Shown here: one piece after another, positions 49,484-58,623 of the stretch | How positions within the stretch are numbered: the stretch's first letter is position 1 | How the letters are laid out: each line of letters starts with the position of its first letter | Assembly (NCBI RefSeq): GCF_001887355.1 | Contig: NZ_MPIN01000002.1 | Coordinates: 1,251,001 to 1,315,000, forward strand | DNA: 64,000 nt | Origin: Cystobacter ferrugineus | GTDB taxonomy: Bacteria > Myxococcota > Myxococcia > Myxococcales > Myxococcaceae | Direction of reading: 5' to 3' | Translations under genes and position numbers: made by a program | Notes under the pieces: model-generated | What the model was told of the DNA's origin: nothing | Seen by the model: only the letters and a program-made list of their open reading frames with translations | The model's database searches: none

Positions 49484-51874
49484 GTGAGCCATGAGCCGAC
49501 GAACCCGCCCGCCGAGCCCCGGTGGCGTCCCCTCGTGCTGGGGTTGGGGCTGACCGTCCTCTTCTTCTACCGGGCCGTCTTCTCCGCCGAGGTCTTCTTC
49601 CTCCGGGACATTCAACGGGTCTACCTCCCCCTGCGCGACTACTGGCGGGAGCGGGTGCTGGGGGGCGGGTTTCCGCAGTGGTATCCCTTCGACGGGCTCG
49701 GTCAGCCCTACGTGGGCATGGTCATCTCCGGGGCCTTCCACCCGGCCCAGTTGCTGTCGCTGGTGCTGCCGGGGGCCCAGGGCCTCAAGTGGAACATCCT
49801 GCTGTGCTTCCCGGTGGCGTTCCTCGGCATGAACGCCCTGGCGCGACGGCTCGGATTGGGGGCCCGGCCCGCGCTGCTGGCCGCGGTGCTCTACACCTTC
49901 AGTGGCTACCTCGTCGGCATCACCAACAACCCCCTGTACCTCATGGCCGCGGCCACCGTGCCCTGGGTGCTCTGGGCCCTGGAGGGGTTTCTCGCGACGC
50001 CCACGGCGTGGCGGCTGCTGGGCGCCGCCGCGCTGCTCGGCCTCGTGTTGTTCGCGGGTGATGTGCAGAGCTATGCGGTCTGTCTGGGGGGCGTGCTCCT
50101 GTGGAGCGTCTGCCGCCTGGCCCCCGAGGGACGGAGCCGCTCGCTGGCCAAGGCCCTGGGCGTGGTGGGCGCCGCCGTGCTGCTGTCGGCGGTGCAGATC
50201 CTCCCGGCGGTGAAGGTCGTGGGAGACGTGCGCGCGTCCGGGCAGACGCCCGCGGAGGCCATGGCGTGGTCCGTTCATCCCGTGCGCCTGCTGGAACTCT
50301 TCCTCGGCCCCCTCTTCGCGGGCCTCCCGGGCGAGCGGGATCAAATCGCCATCAGCCAGCGGCTGCTCTCCACCTCGAGGAACAACTTGTGGGTGGACTC
50401 GCTCTTCATCGGCGCTCCCGCGCTCCTGTTGGTGGGCGTGGCCCTGGTCACCCACGCCCGGCGCGCGCGGACGGCCGTGCTCGCCGGAGCCACGCTGGGG
50501 GTGTTGTTGCTGGCGCTCGGCAAGCACGCGGGGCTGTACGCCTGGGTCTTCGAGTGGGTGCCTCCCTGGAGGGCCTTCCGCTACCCCGAGAAGCTGATGC
50601 CGTTCGTCACCTTCGCCCTGGCCCTGGCGGCGGGCGTGGGATTCGAGCGGCTCGAGCGCGAGCCCCCGCGCTGGGTGGGACGCACCGCGTTCGCACTGGG
50701 CGGCTTGTTGCTCGCGATGGGACTGCTCGAATGGCGCGCCCATGTGTTCTCCGACGCGTGGCTCGTGGGCCTGTGGGAGGGCAAGCCGCTGCTGGAGGCG
50801 CAGCAGCGCATCGGTGGGCAGTTCGTCCTGGGCAGTGTGCTGGCGGGCGTGAGCCTGCTGTTGTTCGGCGGCATCCTCGTGGGGGCGCGCTCCGCGGGGG
50901 CGAGGGCCGGGCTCACCGGGGTGGTGTGCTTCGCGGGTCTGCTGCTGGCCAATGGCCCCATCTACGAGGTGGGCGATCCGATGCTGTTCGAGTCGCCTTC
51001 ACCCTTCGTCCAGCGCATCCAGGAGGAGACGCGGGCCCGGGGCGGGCCGACTCCCCGGCTCTTCCGGCTCCCCGGCCGCTTCTATCTGCCGGAGTCCTCG
51101 CCGGTCTCTTCTCCCGAGGAGATGCACGCCCTCTCCGTGATCGCCGCGATGGAGCCGCTCGTGCCCGCGGTCTTCGGCCTGGAGAGCGCGACCGTGTATC
51201 TGCCCGCCTCTTCCCGTCGGGTCATCACCCTCTGGGACACGCAGCGCGAATGGTTCATGCGCTTCGCGGGCCTCTTCAACACGCGCTACCTCGTCATCTC
51301 TCGCGAATTCTCCTCCCAGGTGCTCAACGGACCGCGCCGGGTGGTGGATCGCCTGGACGCGCTCGGGCTGTTGCTGCTGGAGGACACGAGCGCGCTGCCG
51401 CGCGTGTACCTCGCCCACCCCCGCTGCGTGGCCAACGCGGGGGAGGCGGTGCGCCGGCTCGGCGGCGGACTCCAGGCCTCCCGGGAGGTGGTGGTCGAGT
51501 GCGAGGCTCCCCTGAGCGAGGCTCCGGCGGAGGCCCCTCTGGGAGAGGTCTCCGCGGCCCGGTTCGAGCCGGAACGGATCGCGGTGGAAGTGGACGCCCG
51601 GGGAGGCGAAGTGCTGGTGCTCAACGACGCCTTCTACGCGGGGTGGACGGCGAGCGTGGACGGGACGCCCACGCCCATCCTGCCCGCCAATGGGGCCGTC
51701 CGGGCGATTGCGGTGCCTCCGGGAGCGCATCGGATCGTCTTCAGCTACCGCACGCCGGGGCTCGTCGCGGGCGCCTGGGTGAGCGTGCTCACCCTGCTGG
51801 TGCTCCTTGGGGCGGGGCTCGTGGCACGGCGCGTTCCATCCCGTGCCGCCCCGTGTGCCGCGGCCCGTCCGTGA
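49484..51874 (+). CDS. YfhO-family large membrane protein (GT-C type)
   Basis: 796 residues from GTG 49484, chosen because the first membrane helix follows at once; the longer frame from 49343 adds basic non-conserved sequence. Twelve or more membrane segments alternate with loops. Near the N-terminus FFLRDIQRVYLPLRDYWRER and GGFPQWYPFDGLGQPYVG form the acidic first loop typical of lipid-sugar-dependent GT-C enzymes. A soluble C-terminal part (LLEDTSALPRVYLAHPRC, VLNDAFYAGWTASVDG) is the YfhO signature. It probably glycosylates an envelope polymer using a polyprenyl-linked sugar. Confidence 0.87.
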   Translation: MSHEPTNPPAEPRWRPLVLGLGLTVLFFYRAVFSAEVFFLRDIQRVYLPLRDYWRERVLGGGFPQWYPFDGLGQPYVGMVISGAFHPAQLLSLVLPGAQGLKWNILLCFPVAFLGMNALARRLGLGARPALLAAVLYTFSGYLVGITNNPLYLMAAATVPWVLWALEGFLATPTAWRLLGAAALLGLVLFAGDVQSYAVCLGGVLLWSVCRLAPEGRSRSLAKALGVVGAAVLLSAVQILPAVKVVGDVRASGQTPAEAMAWSVHPVRLLELFLGPLFAGLPGERDQIAISQRLLSTSRNNLWVDSLFIGAPALLLVGVALVTHARRARTAVLAGATLGVLLLALGKHAGLYAWVFEWVPPWRAFRYPEKLMPFVTFALALAAGVGFERLEREPPRWVGRTAFALGGLLLAMGLLEWRAHVFSDAWLVGLWEGKPLLEAQQRIGGQFVLGSVLAGVSLLLFGGILVGARSAGARAGLTGVVCFAGLLLANGPIYEVGDPMLFESPSPFVQRIQEETRARGGPTPRLFRLPGRFYLPESSPVSSPEEMHALSVIAAMEPLVPAVFGLESATVYLPASSRRVITLWDTQREWFMRFAGLFNTRYLVISREFSSQVLNGPRRVVDRLDALGLLLLEDTSALPRVYLAHPRCVANAGEAVRRLGGGLQASREVVVECEAPLSEAPAEAPLGEVSAARFEPERIAVEVDARGGEVLVLNDAFYAGWTASVDGTPTPILPANGAVRAIAVPPGAHRIVFSYRTPGLVAGAWVSVLTLLVLLGAGLVARRVPSRAAPCAAARP

Positions 51875-51906
51875 GTGCTCCTTCGTGCTCCCGAGGGTTG
51901 GCGGGA

Positions 51907-52401
51907 CTACTTGCCCTCGAGCACCCGATTGACGCGCAGGACGGTGGCGGTGCCGGCGGGACCCGCGTGGGGCACGTTGCCCACCGAGGCCTCGACCTTG
52001 ATGCCAGCCTCCTGGTGGACCTTCTCCATGAGGCGGCCCTTCTGCTCATCGGTGAGGCCGAGTGCGGACAGGTCCAGGTCGGTGATGCGCAGGCCCTCCG
52101 CCTTGGGGTCATCCGCCGGCCGGGCGACCAGGGAAGGGCAGGGGGCGGCCATGCAGCGCACGCCGCTGTCCTTCACGATGTAGACGACGGGCTTGCTGTC
52201 GCTGGCGGTGGTCCCACCCGAGACGTCCTCGGTCTCGGAGGGCGCGGGGGGGGGCGGGGGCGTCGCCTCGGCGCCGGTGGAGGTGGGCGTGCCACCGGAC
52301 TCGGCGGGCCGGGTATCGGCGGAGGGGCGGGTGTTGCTGGTGCACCCGGCGAGCAGGCCGAGCACGAGGGGAATGGCGAGCAATGACGAGCGTGGAGTCA
52401 T
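51907..52401 (-). CDS. Lipoprotein with small conserved domain (DUF6748-like)
   Basis: 164 residues from ATG 52401. Lipoprotein signal (PLVLGLLAGC, Cys near 20), a Thr/Pro-rich linker, then a compact domain: VVYIVKDSGVRCMAAPCPSL, LRITDLDLSALGLTDEQKGR, EASVGNVPHAGPAGTATVLR. The YxVxxDxxRCxAPxC start resembles a family I recall as DUF6748. The same domain is repeated in the gene just upstream (52475-52768). Likely anchored in the outer membrane. Function unknown. Confidence 0.75.
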   Translation of the reverse strand: MTPRSSLLAIPLVLGLLAGCTSNTRPSADTRPAESGGTPTSTGAEATPPPPPAPSETEDVSGGTTASDSKPVVYIVKDSGVRCMAAPCPSLVARPADDPKAEGLRITDLDLSALGLTDEQKGRLMEKVHQEAGIKVEASVGNVPHAGPAGTATVLRVNRVLEGK

Positions 52402-52474
52402 GGCAGGGGTTTTCGCGAGAGGAGGAGGCGCAGTGTCATCCTCTCCCTGAACGGACGCCACTCCCATTTCGGTC

Positions 52475-52768
52475 TCAGAGGACCCGGCTGACATGCAGGA
52501 TGGTGGCGGTCCCCCCGGGGCCCGCGTGGGGGACGGTGCGCACGGTGGCCTCGACCTTGAGGCCGGGGCCCGTCTTGTGGGTGGACTTGAGGAGCGTGGA
52601 GCGCTGCTCGTCGCCCAGGCCCAGGGCGGACAGGTCGAGGTCGGTGACCTTGAGTCCGGGCTCCTCGGGGTGGTCCGCTCGGAGGGCGAGGTAGACGGGG
52701 CAGGGGGCGGTGATGCAGCGCACGCCACTGTCCTTCACGATGTAGACGACGGGCTCTTGGGCGGTCAT
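52475..52768 (-). CDS. Signal-less paralogue of the neighbouring lipoprotein domain
   Basis: 97 residues from ATG 52768. It aligns end to end with the C-terminal domain of 51907-52401 (VVYIVKDSGVRCITAPCPVY, VTDLDLSALGLGDEQRSTLL, VPHAGPGGTATILHVSRVL) but has no signal peptide or linker and no good ribosome site. A longer start at 52957 adds 63 residues without any signal. A tandem duplication that lost its export signal is likely. It may be non-functional or retained as a cytoplasmic form. Confidence 0.6.
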   Translation of the reverse strand: MTAQEPVVYIVKDSGVRCITAPCPVYLALRADHPEEPGLKVTDLDLSALGLGDEQRSTLLKSTHKTGPGLKVEATVRTVPHAGPGGTATILHVSRVL

Positions 52769-53056
52769 GGGGCGCGGGCAGTCTTGCCGTCCCACGGGGT
52801 GGATTCCAACCCAAAGTTCCAACCTGAAGAGGGGGGTGACGTGGGGGGTGGTGCCTTCCGGGCGCCCGCTGTGTCCTACATGCCGGGCAGGCGGGAGTCC
52901 CCGGCGCTGGACGCCTCGGGTGGATGCCGGACAAGTCGGCATGACCCCGGACGTCACGTTCGTTGACGACCCGAGAGGGCCGGGCTACATCCGGACCGAG
53001 GCGGCCTCCCGGGCCGCCACCTCTTCCTGCCCCCTGGTTCTTCAAGGTCCCCCGAG

Positions 53057-54163
53057 ATGGAATTCCGCATCGCCGCCGACGAGCTGAAGAAGGCCCTCTA
53101 TCGCGCCCAGGGCATCGTGGAGCGCAAGACGACGATGCCCATCCTGGCCAACGTGCTGCTCACCGCGACGAAGACGGGGGTGACGGTCACGGCGTTCGAC
53201 CTGGAGATCGGCATCGTCTCCGAGCACGTCGCCGAGGTCATCAAGCCGGGCGCGGTGACGCTGAGCGCCAAGTACGTGTTCGACATCGTGCAGAACCTGC
53301 CGGACGCGCACGTGACGCTCAAGAAGCTGGCGAACAACTACGTGGAGATCACGAGCGGCCCGGCGCACTTCAAGATCGTCGGCACCGCGCCCGAGGAGTA
53401 CCCGAAGCTGCCGCGCGAGGAGAACGCGCCGCTCGTGCAGGTGACGGGCAACACGCTGCTGGAGATGATCAAGAAGACGCAGTTCGCCATCTCCACGGAC
53501 GAGACGCGCTACATCCTCAACGGCGTGTATTTCGAGCCACAGGCGGGTGGCAAGGTGCGCATGGTGGCCACGGATGGGCACCGCCTGTCGCTGGTGGAGC
53601 GCGAGCTGTCCGGGGACTTCAAGCTCAAGGGCGGCGTCATCATCCCGCGCAAGGGCCTCATGGAGCTCAAGCGCCTGCTGGACGAGGCGCCCGACGCCGA
53701 GTGCCACCTGGGGTTCGCGGAGAACTCGGCGCTCTTCAAGAAGACGGGCCTCACCATGGTGATGCGGCTCATCGACGGGCAGTTCCCCGAGTACCAGCGC
53801 GTCATCCCCAAGGAGGGGGACAAGGCGGTGCTGGTGCCCAAGACGCGCCTGCTCGAGGGACTCAAGCGCATCGCGCTGCTCAGCGCGGACAAGAGCTATG
53901 CGGTGCGCATCGGGCTGGCGGAGAACCAGCTGCTCATCACGGCGAACAACCCGGATCTGGGCGAGGCCAAGGACGCGCTGGACATCGCCTACCGGGGCGC
54001 CGCCATCACCATCGGCTTCAACGCGCGCTACCTCATCGACGTGCTGGGCGTGACGGACACGGACGAGGTGGCGTTCGAGCTGGGGGATGAGCACAGCCCG
54101 GGTGTGCTGCACGCGCCGGGGGACCGGAGCTTCACGGCCGTCGTGATGCCGATGCGCGTCTGA
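53057..54163 (+). CDS. dnaN: DNA polymerase III subunit beta (sliding clamp)
   Basis: 368 residues from ATG 53057, the usual family length. Three clamp domains are visible: MEFRIAADELKKALYRAQGI with VERKTTMPILANVLL; TQFAISTDETRYILNGVYFE with VATDGHRLSLVE; and FPEYQRVIPKEGDKAVLV with ending SFTAVVMPMRV. The second-domain motif DETRYILNGV and the MPMR end are diagnostic. It encircles DNA and tethers the replicative polymerase. dnaA, recF and gyrB are not next to it, so this is not an oriC-type cluster. Confidence 0.97.
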   Translation: MEFRIAADELKKALYRAQGIVERKTTMPILANVLLTATKTGVTVTAFDLEIGIVSEHVAEVIKPGAVTLSAKYVFDIVQNLPDAHVTLKKLANNYVEITSGPAHFKIVGTAPEEYPKLPREENAPLVQVTGNTLLEMIKKTQFAISTDETRYILNGVYFEPQAGGKVRMVATDGHRLSLVERELSGDFKLKGGVIIPRKGLMELKRLLDEAPDAECHLGFAENSALFKKTGLTMVMRLIDGQFPEYQRVIPKEGDKAVLVPKTRLLEGLKRIALLSADKSYAVRIGLAENQLLITANNPDLGEAKDALDIAYRGAAITIGFNARYLIDVLGVTDTDEVAFELGDEHSPGVLHAPGDRSFTAVVMPMRV

Positions 54164-54188
54164 GTCCGCCGAGCCTCCGCGTCTCGTG

Positions 54189-55307
54189 ATGGGTGTCGCT
54201 TCCCAGGACGTGAGCGTCGCTCCGCCCGCCGGGGCCTCCACCTCGCGCAACACCGGCCTGGACCGGGCGCGCGCGGTGGCGGTCATCGCCATGGTGATGG
54301 GGCACACGCTGGACGCGGTGTTGTCGGACACGGCCCGGCAGAGCACCGGCATGCTGGCCTACTGGTCGCTCCGGGCGATCACGGCGCCGTTGTTCCTCTT
54401 CGTGGCCGGGTGGGCCTTCGCGACGACGGTGCAGCGCACGGGTGCCCAGGGCCTGACGGTGTGGCGCCGCTATCTGCCGCGCGTGGGGCTCCTGTTGTTG
54501 TGGGGCTACGTGCTGCGCTGGCCGGGCTGGGCGCTTGAGGGGCTGCTCGCGGGCCGTGTGGAGATCTGGCGGCACTTCCTCGCCTTCGATGCGTTGCACG
54601 GCGTGGCGGGCGCGCTGCTGATCGGCTCGGGGGTGTTGTCGGTGGTGGCCGGACGCGGGCCGCGCATGGCGGTGATGGCGGGGCTCGCCCTGCTCTTTCC
54701 CTGGGCGAGCCCGTGGATGCGCCAGGTGGTGTCCGAGGGGCACTGGCCCCTGGCGCTGGAGCAGGCCCTGGTGGGCCGCACGTCCAACTTCCCGCTCTTC
54801 CCCTGGTCGGCCTACTTCTTCGTGGGGTGTGTGGCGGGGTTGGGGCTGGCGGGGGTGAAGCGCATCCCTCACTGGCTGCTCCTCCTGGGTGGGGGCACGG
54901 GGATGCTGGGGGTGGTGTCGCTGTGGGGGGGCGCCGCGGCCTCGCGCTGGGGCGATGTCGTGCTGGTGGGCTGGCGGATGGGCCTGCTGGGCGTGACGGC
55001 GGGCCTGGCCATGTTGCTGCCCGCCCGGCTGGATGGATGGCTGGGGCCCGTGGGGCGCGCGTCGCTCTGGGTGTACGTGGTGCACCTGCCGCTGGCCTAT
55101 GGCTGGTCCACGTTCCCCGGTCTGGGGAGCCGGTTGGGCCACTCCCAGTCGGCCCCTGCCGCCCTGGGACTCGCTCTGGCCGTCCTGGCCACCTCCCTGG
55201 TGATCGCACTGTCCGCGAAGGCGCTCCATGGGCGCTGGCGCAAGCGCACGCGGCCCTCTGCCGCGCGCACCGCGGCCATGTCCTCCAGGCCGTCGGCCTC
55301 GGAGTGA
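54189..55307 (+). CDS. Membrane acyltransferase, DUF1624/HGSNAT-like
   Basis: 372 residues from ATG 54189; GTG at 54186 is an alternative. Ten or so membrane helices. The opening GLDRARAVAVIAMVMGHTLD carries the family's R...MxxGH motif, whose His is the presumed active site. APLFLFVAGWAFATTVQR and LWVYVVHLPLAYGW follow, as in heparan-alpha-glucosaminide acetyltransferase-like and OpgC-type proteins. O- or N-acylation of an envelope glycan at the inner membrane is expected. It follows dnaN by 25 bp on the same strand. Confidence 0.82.
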   Translation: MGVASQDVSVAPPAGASTSRNTGLDRARAVAVIAMVMGHTLDAVLSDTARQSTGMLAYWSLRAITAPLFLFVAGWAFATTVQRTGAQGLTVWRRYLPRVGLLLLWGYVLRWPGWALEGLLAGRVEIWRHFLAFDALHGVAGALLIGSGVLSVVAGRGPRMAVMAGLALLFPWASPWMRQVVSEGHWPLALEQALVGRTSNFPLFPWSAYFFVGCVAGLGLAGVKRIPHWLLLLGGGTGMLGVVSLWGGAAASRWGDVVLVGWRMGLLGVTAGLAMLLPARLDGWLGPVGRASLWVYVVHLPLAYGWSTFPGLGSRLGHSQSAPAALGLALAVLATSLVIALSAKALHGRWRKRTRPSAARTAAMSSRPSASE

Positions 55308-55372
55308 GCCCATTCGTGGTAGGATGACTCCCAGGGTTGCACGGCCTCGTCGTTCACGGGCCATGGAGTCTC

Positions 55373-58300
55373 ATGCCGTTGGATCGATTCGCCGTGCTCC
55401 TGGTGGGCCTCTTCTGCCTTCTGGGTACACCCGCTCGGGGCGCGGAGCCCCCCGGACGCCTCAATTTTCGCAGCTATGGCACGGAGGCGGGGGTCGACAA
55501 TTACGACCTGTCGTGGATTCTCCAGGATGCGGATGGCTTCATCTGGGTGTGCGCCGCGGACGCGGTGTATCGCTTCGATGGCGGGCGCTTCGAGCGCTTT
55601 GGCCGGGAGGCCGGCCTGCCCTCGACGAGCGTGAGTGACATCACGCTGGACGCGCGGGGCCACCTGATGCTGGCGACTCGCGCGGGGGTGGTGCGCTGGG
55701 AGGGGGAGCACTTCGTCGACGTGCCGATGCCTGGCGTCGCCGAGCGGGTGTGGAGCCTGCGTGTGGACGCGCACCAGCGGATGTGGGCGGGGACGGAGAA
55801 GGGCTTGTACTGGGAGGATCAGCCGGGGCACTTCATTCCGGCGCCCGGCTGGCCGGGAGGCCCGGCGCTCAAGTTGCTGACGGATGACTCGGGCGCGGTG
55901 CAGGTCGTGTCCGAGCTCCGGCTGGTGAGCCGCGATCCCCAGGGGCACTGGTCGGTGCACGAGGTGCCGGGCCGGCCGACCGCCATCCACGGGCTCGTGC
56001 GTGATGGCGAGGGCCGCTTGTGGCTGGGCTACGAGGGGTGGCTGGTGATGCAGCCGCGGCCGGGGGCGCCCCTGGTGGATCGCTCCTCGGTGTTGCACGG
56101 GCTTCCGGGCGCGGGCCTCCGCCTGCGCGTGGGCAACGAGGGGCAGCTCCTGGTGCCCCACTATGGGGGCCTGCTGGAGATCCGCGGCGAGCGCTCGACG
56201 CTGTTGCGGCTGGGCCTGGCCAACCAGTCGGCGCGGATCAAGGACGTGCTGGAGGATCGGCAGGGGACGCTGTGGGCCGCGAGCATGGGGGTGCACCGCT
56301 CGCTGGGGCGGGGCTTGTGGAGCGTGCATGACACCACCACGGGGCTGCCCGCGAACATGGTGTGGGGGCTGGCACGGGGCGCGGACGGGACGATGTGGGT
56401 GGGTACGGACAAGGGGCTCGTGCGGGGCACGGCGGCTGGGTGGGTGCCGGTGCCGGGGTTGGAGGGCTACTCGCTCAAGGCCGTGAGCGTGGACCGGGAC
56501 GGGGTGGTGTGGGCCGCGGGCAATCCGGCGGGGCTGCACCGCTACGAGCCGTGGAGCGGACGGCTGCGCACGTTCGGCCCGGAGTCCAACTACCTGTTCC
56601 GCTACACCTTCGCGATGCAGTGGATGTCCGACGGCTCGCTCTGGGTGGCCACGCCCTCGGGGTTCGCGCGCGGGGTGTTCAAGGACGGCGTGCCCTCCTT
56701 CACGCTCATGCTGAAGATGAACCAGCGGGTGCTCGCCATGGACCTGGCGCTCGACGCGGCGGGGCGGCTGTGGATGCCGGGCAATGGGCTCAAGGTGCTC
56801 GAGGACGAGTCCTCCAAGAGCTTCGGGGTGGCCGATGGCCTGCTGGATGATCAGCTGCGCTACATCCTGGTGCGGCGCGACGGCCGCATGTGCGTGTCCT
56901 ACGTGGAGCCCCTGGGGGTGAGCTGCTTCAGCTACCGGGAGGGGCGCCTCACGGACTTCTCGCACCTGGACCGCGGCCACGGGCTGCACAGCAACGTCGT
57001 CTACCAGTTGGGCGAGGACGCGGCGGGCCGGCTCTGGGTGGGAACGGGGGCGGGGGTGCACGTGGTGGGGCCGGACGGAGTGTCGGAGCACTTCGGCGCG
57101 AGTGGCGGTGCTCCGGGCAACGAGTCCACTGGCAACTCCTTCCTGGCGGACGCGGACGGCACGGTGTGGGTGGGGTCCGCGAATGGACTGGGACGCTTCG
57201 ACGGGGCGCGCTACCGCGGTCCGGTGGAGCCTCCGCGCGTCGAGCTGCTGAGCACCCATCTGGGCACGCGCATGTGGTCGCGGCCACCGGAGGAGGGTCT
57301 GCAGACCCATCCGAAGGAGACGAACCTGGAGGTGCACTTCGCGGTGCTGGGCGACGCGGACGAGGAGAGCCTGGAGCGGCAGGTCCGCCTGGTGGGGATG
57401 GATGAGTGGCACAGCGTGTCGGAGATGCCGGTGCGCTACAGCGTGTTGCCACCGGGGGATTACCGCTTCGAGGTGCGCGCGCGGCATGACCAGGGGCCCT
57501 GGGGACCGGTGGCGGGCTTCGCCCTGCGGGTGCTACCTCCCTGGTGGGCCTCGTGGTGGGGGCGGTGCCTGATCGTGCTGGGATTGGGGTTGGTCGTGGC
57601 GGGCGTGGTGCGCTGGCGCAACCTGACGCTGCGCCAGCGCAACGCCGAGTTGGAGCGCCTGGTGGAGGCGCGCACCTCCGAGTTGGATCGGGTGCGTGCG
57701 AAGGTGGCCCAGGCCGAGAAGCTCTCGGCCATGGGGCAGTTGCTGGCGCGGCTGTCGCATGAAATCAACAATCCCCTCACCGCCATCCACAACAACCTGC
57801 CGCCGGTGAGCGAGTACTTCGCGCAGCAGGCCGAGGGCTTGCGGCGCCTGCGCGAGCGGCTGGAGACGCACCCGGAGGAGGCGGAGGCGGTGGCGCGGGT
57901 GTGGAGCGAGCTGGAGTTGGACTACGTGCTCCAGGACACGCCCGACGCGCTGGAGGCGATGCGCTTCGCCACCGACCGCATCCGCTCCATCCAGGAGGAC
58001 CTGCGCGCCTTCCTGCGCGGAGAGCGTCCGCGCCTGGAGGTGGGGGACTTGAACCGGACGGTGCGGGACACGGTGGAGTTCGTGCGGCGCTCGCTGCCGC
58101 CGGGCATCCAGGTGGAGGTGCAGTGTGGCGAGGTGCCGCCGCTGGCGTTCCACGCGGGGCAGATCGGCCAGGTGCTGCTCAATCTCCTGCGCAACGCGCT
58201 CGACGCACTGGGCGAGCGCGGCGAGGTGCGGGTGAGCACGGCGGTGTGCGAGGGCCGCGCGGAGCTGGTGGTGGCGGACAATGGTCCGGGAATTCCTCCC

Positions 58301-58498
58301 GAGCTGCGCTCGCGCATCTTCGAGCCCTTCTTCACCACGAAGGACGTGGGCAAGGGCTCGGGATTGGGGCTCGCCATCTGCCGGCAGATCATCGCGGAGA
58401 ACCACGGGGGCTCGCTCGAGCTCGACGAGTCGACGGCTCGGGGAGCGTGCTTCCGGGTGGGGCTGCCGCTCGTCCAGGAGGGCCGCGAGGCGGCCTGA
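55373..58498 (+). CDS. Two-component propeller sensor histidine kinase
   Basis: 1041 residues from ATG 55373, which gives a clean Sec signal (FAVLLVGLFCLLGTPARG). About fourteen reg_prop blades of the form DxxGxLWVGTxxGL fill residues 30-610. A Y_Y_Y-type Ig-like domain (PPRVELLSTHLGTRMW ... GDYRFEVRARHDQGPW) follows, then one TM (about 728-748, CLIVLGLGLVVAGVVRW), a short coiled coil and the kinase core. Phosphoacceptor His796 is in LARLSHEINNPLTAIHNN. Nucleotide motifs are NLLRNALDAL, DNGPGIPPEL and GSGLGLAICRQI. Periplasmic ligand sensing by a double propeller is typical of this class. It has no fused receiver and no adjacent regulator. Confidence 0.94.
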   Translation: MPLDRFAVLLVGLFCLLGTPARGAEPPGRLNFRSYGTEAGVDNYDLSWILQDADGFIWVCAADAVYRFDGGRFERFGREAGLPSTSVSDITLDARGHLMLATRAGVVRWEGEHFVDVPMPGVAERVWSLRVDAHQRMWAGTEKGLYWEDQPGHFIPAPGWPGGPALKLLTDDSGAVQVVSELRLVSRDPQGHWSVHEVPGRPTAIHGLVRDGEGRLWLGYEGWLVMQPRPGAPLVDRSSVLHGLPGAGLRLRVGNEGQLLVPHYGGLLEIRGERSTLLRLGLANQSARIKDVLEDRQGTLWAASMGVHRSLGRGLWSVHDTTTGLPANMVWGLARGADGTMWVGTDKGLVRGTAAGWVPVPGLEGYSLKAVSVDRDGVVWAAGNPAGLHRYEPWSGRLRTFGPESNYLFRYTFAMQWMSDGSLWVATPSGFARGVFKDGVPSFTLMLKMNQRVLAMDLALDAAGRLWMPGNGLKVLEDESSKSFGVADGLLDDQLRYILVRRDGRMCVSYVEPLGVSCFSYREGRLTDFSHLDRGHGLHSNVVYQLGEDAAGRLWVGTGAGVHVVGPDGVSEHFGASGGAPGNESTGNSFLADADGTVWVGSANGLGRFDGARYRGPVEPPRVELLSTHLGTRMWSRPPEEGLQTHPKETNLEVHFAVLGDADEESLERQVRLVGMDEWHSVSEMPVRYSVLPPGDYRFEVRARHDQGPWGPVAGFALRVLPPWWASWWGRCLIVLGLGLVVAGVVRWRNLTLRQRNAELERLVEARTSELDRVRAKVAQAEKLSAMGQLLARLSHEINNPLTAIHNNLPPVSEYFAQQAEGLRRLRERLETHPEEAEAVARVWSELELDYVLQDTPDALEAMRFATDRIRSIQEDLRAFLRGERPRLEVGDLNRTVRDTVEFVRRSLPPGIQVEVQCGEVPPLAFHAGQIGQVLLNLLRNALDALGERGEVRVSTAVCEGRAELVVADNGPGIPPELRSRIFEPFFTTKDVGKGSGLGLAICRQIIAENHGGSLELDESTARGACFRVGLPLVQEGREAA

Positions 58499-58578
58499 CA
58501 TCCTCACGCCAACACGTTGGAGGACGACAATCGGGGCCGGGGTGGCTGGACGAAGTAATGACCGGGGGGCAAATTGAG

Positions 58579-58596
58579 TCTGACCGAACGGTCAGA
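58579..58596. promoter_or_regulatory. Putative TetR operator before the diiron gene
   Basis: TCTGACCG-AA-CGGTCAGA, 8-bp perfect arms, 27 bp before the ATG at 58624. The core GACCG-NN-CGGTC is a usual TetR-family operator form, and a TetR gene (59496-60209) is convergent to this gene. Confidence 0.7.
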
Positions 58597-58623
58597 TTCC
58601 CCACTTCGCTCCCGAGGCCCCTC

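Noticed and set aside
53057..54163. Origin of replication near dnaN
   Set aside because: No dnaA, recF or gyrB neighbours, no DnaA-box cluster and no AT-rich unwinding region. dnaN alone is not evidence for oriC.
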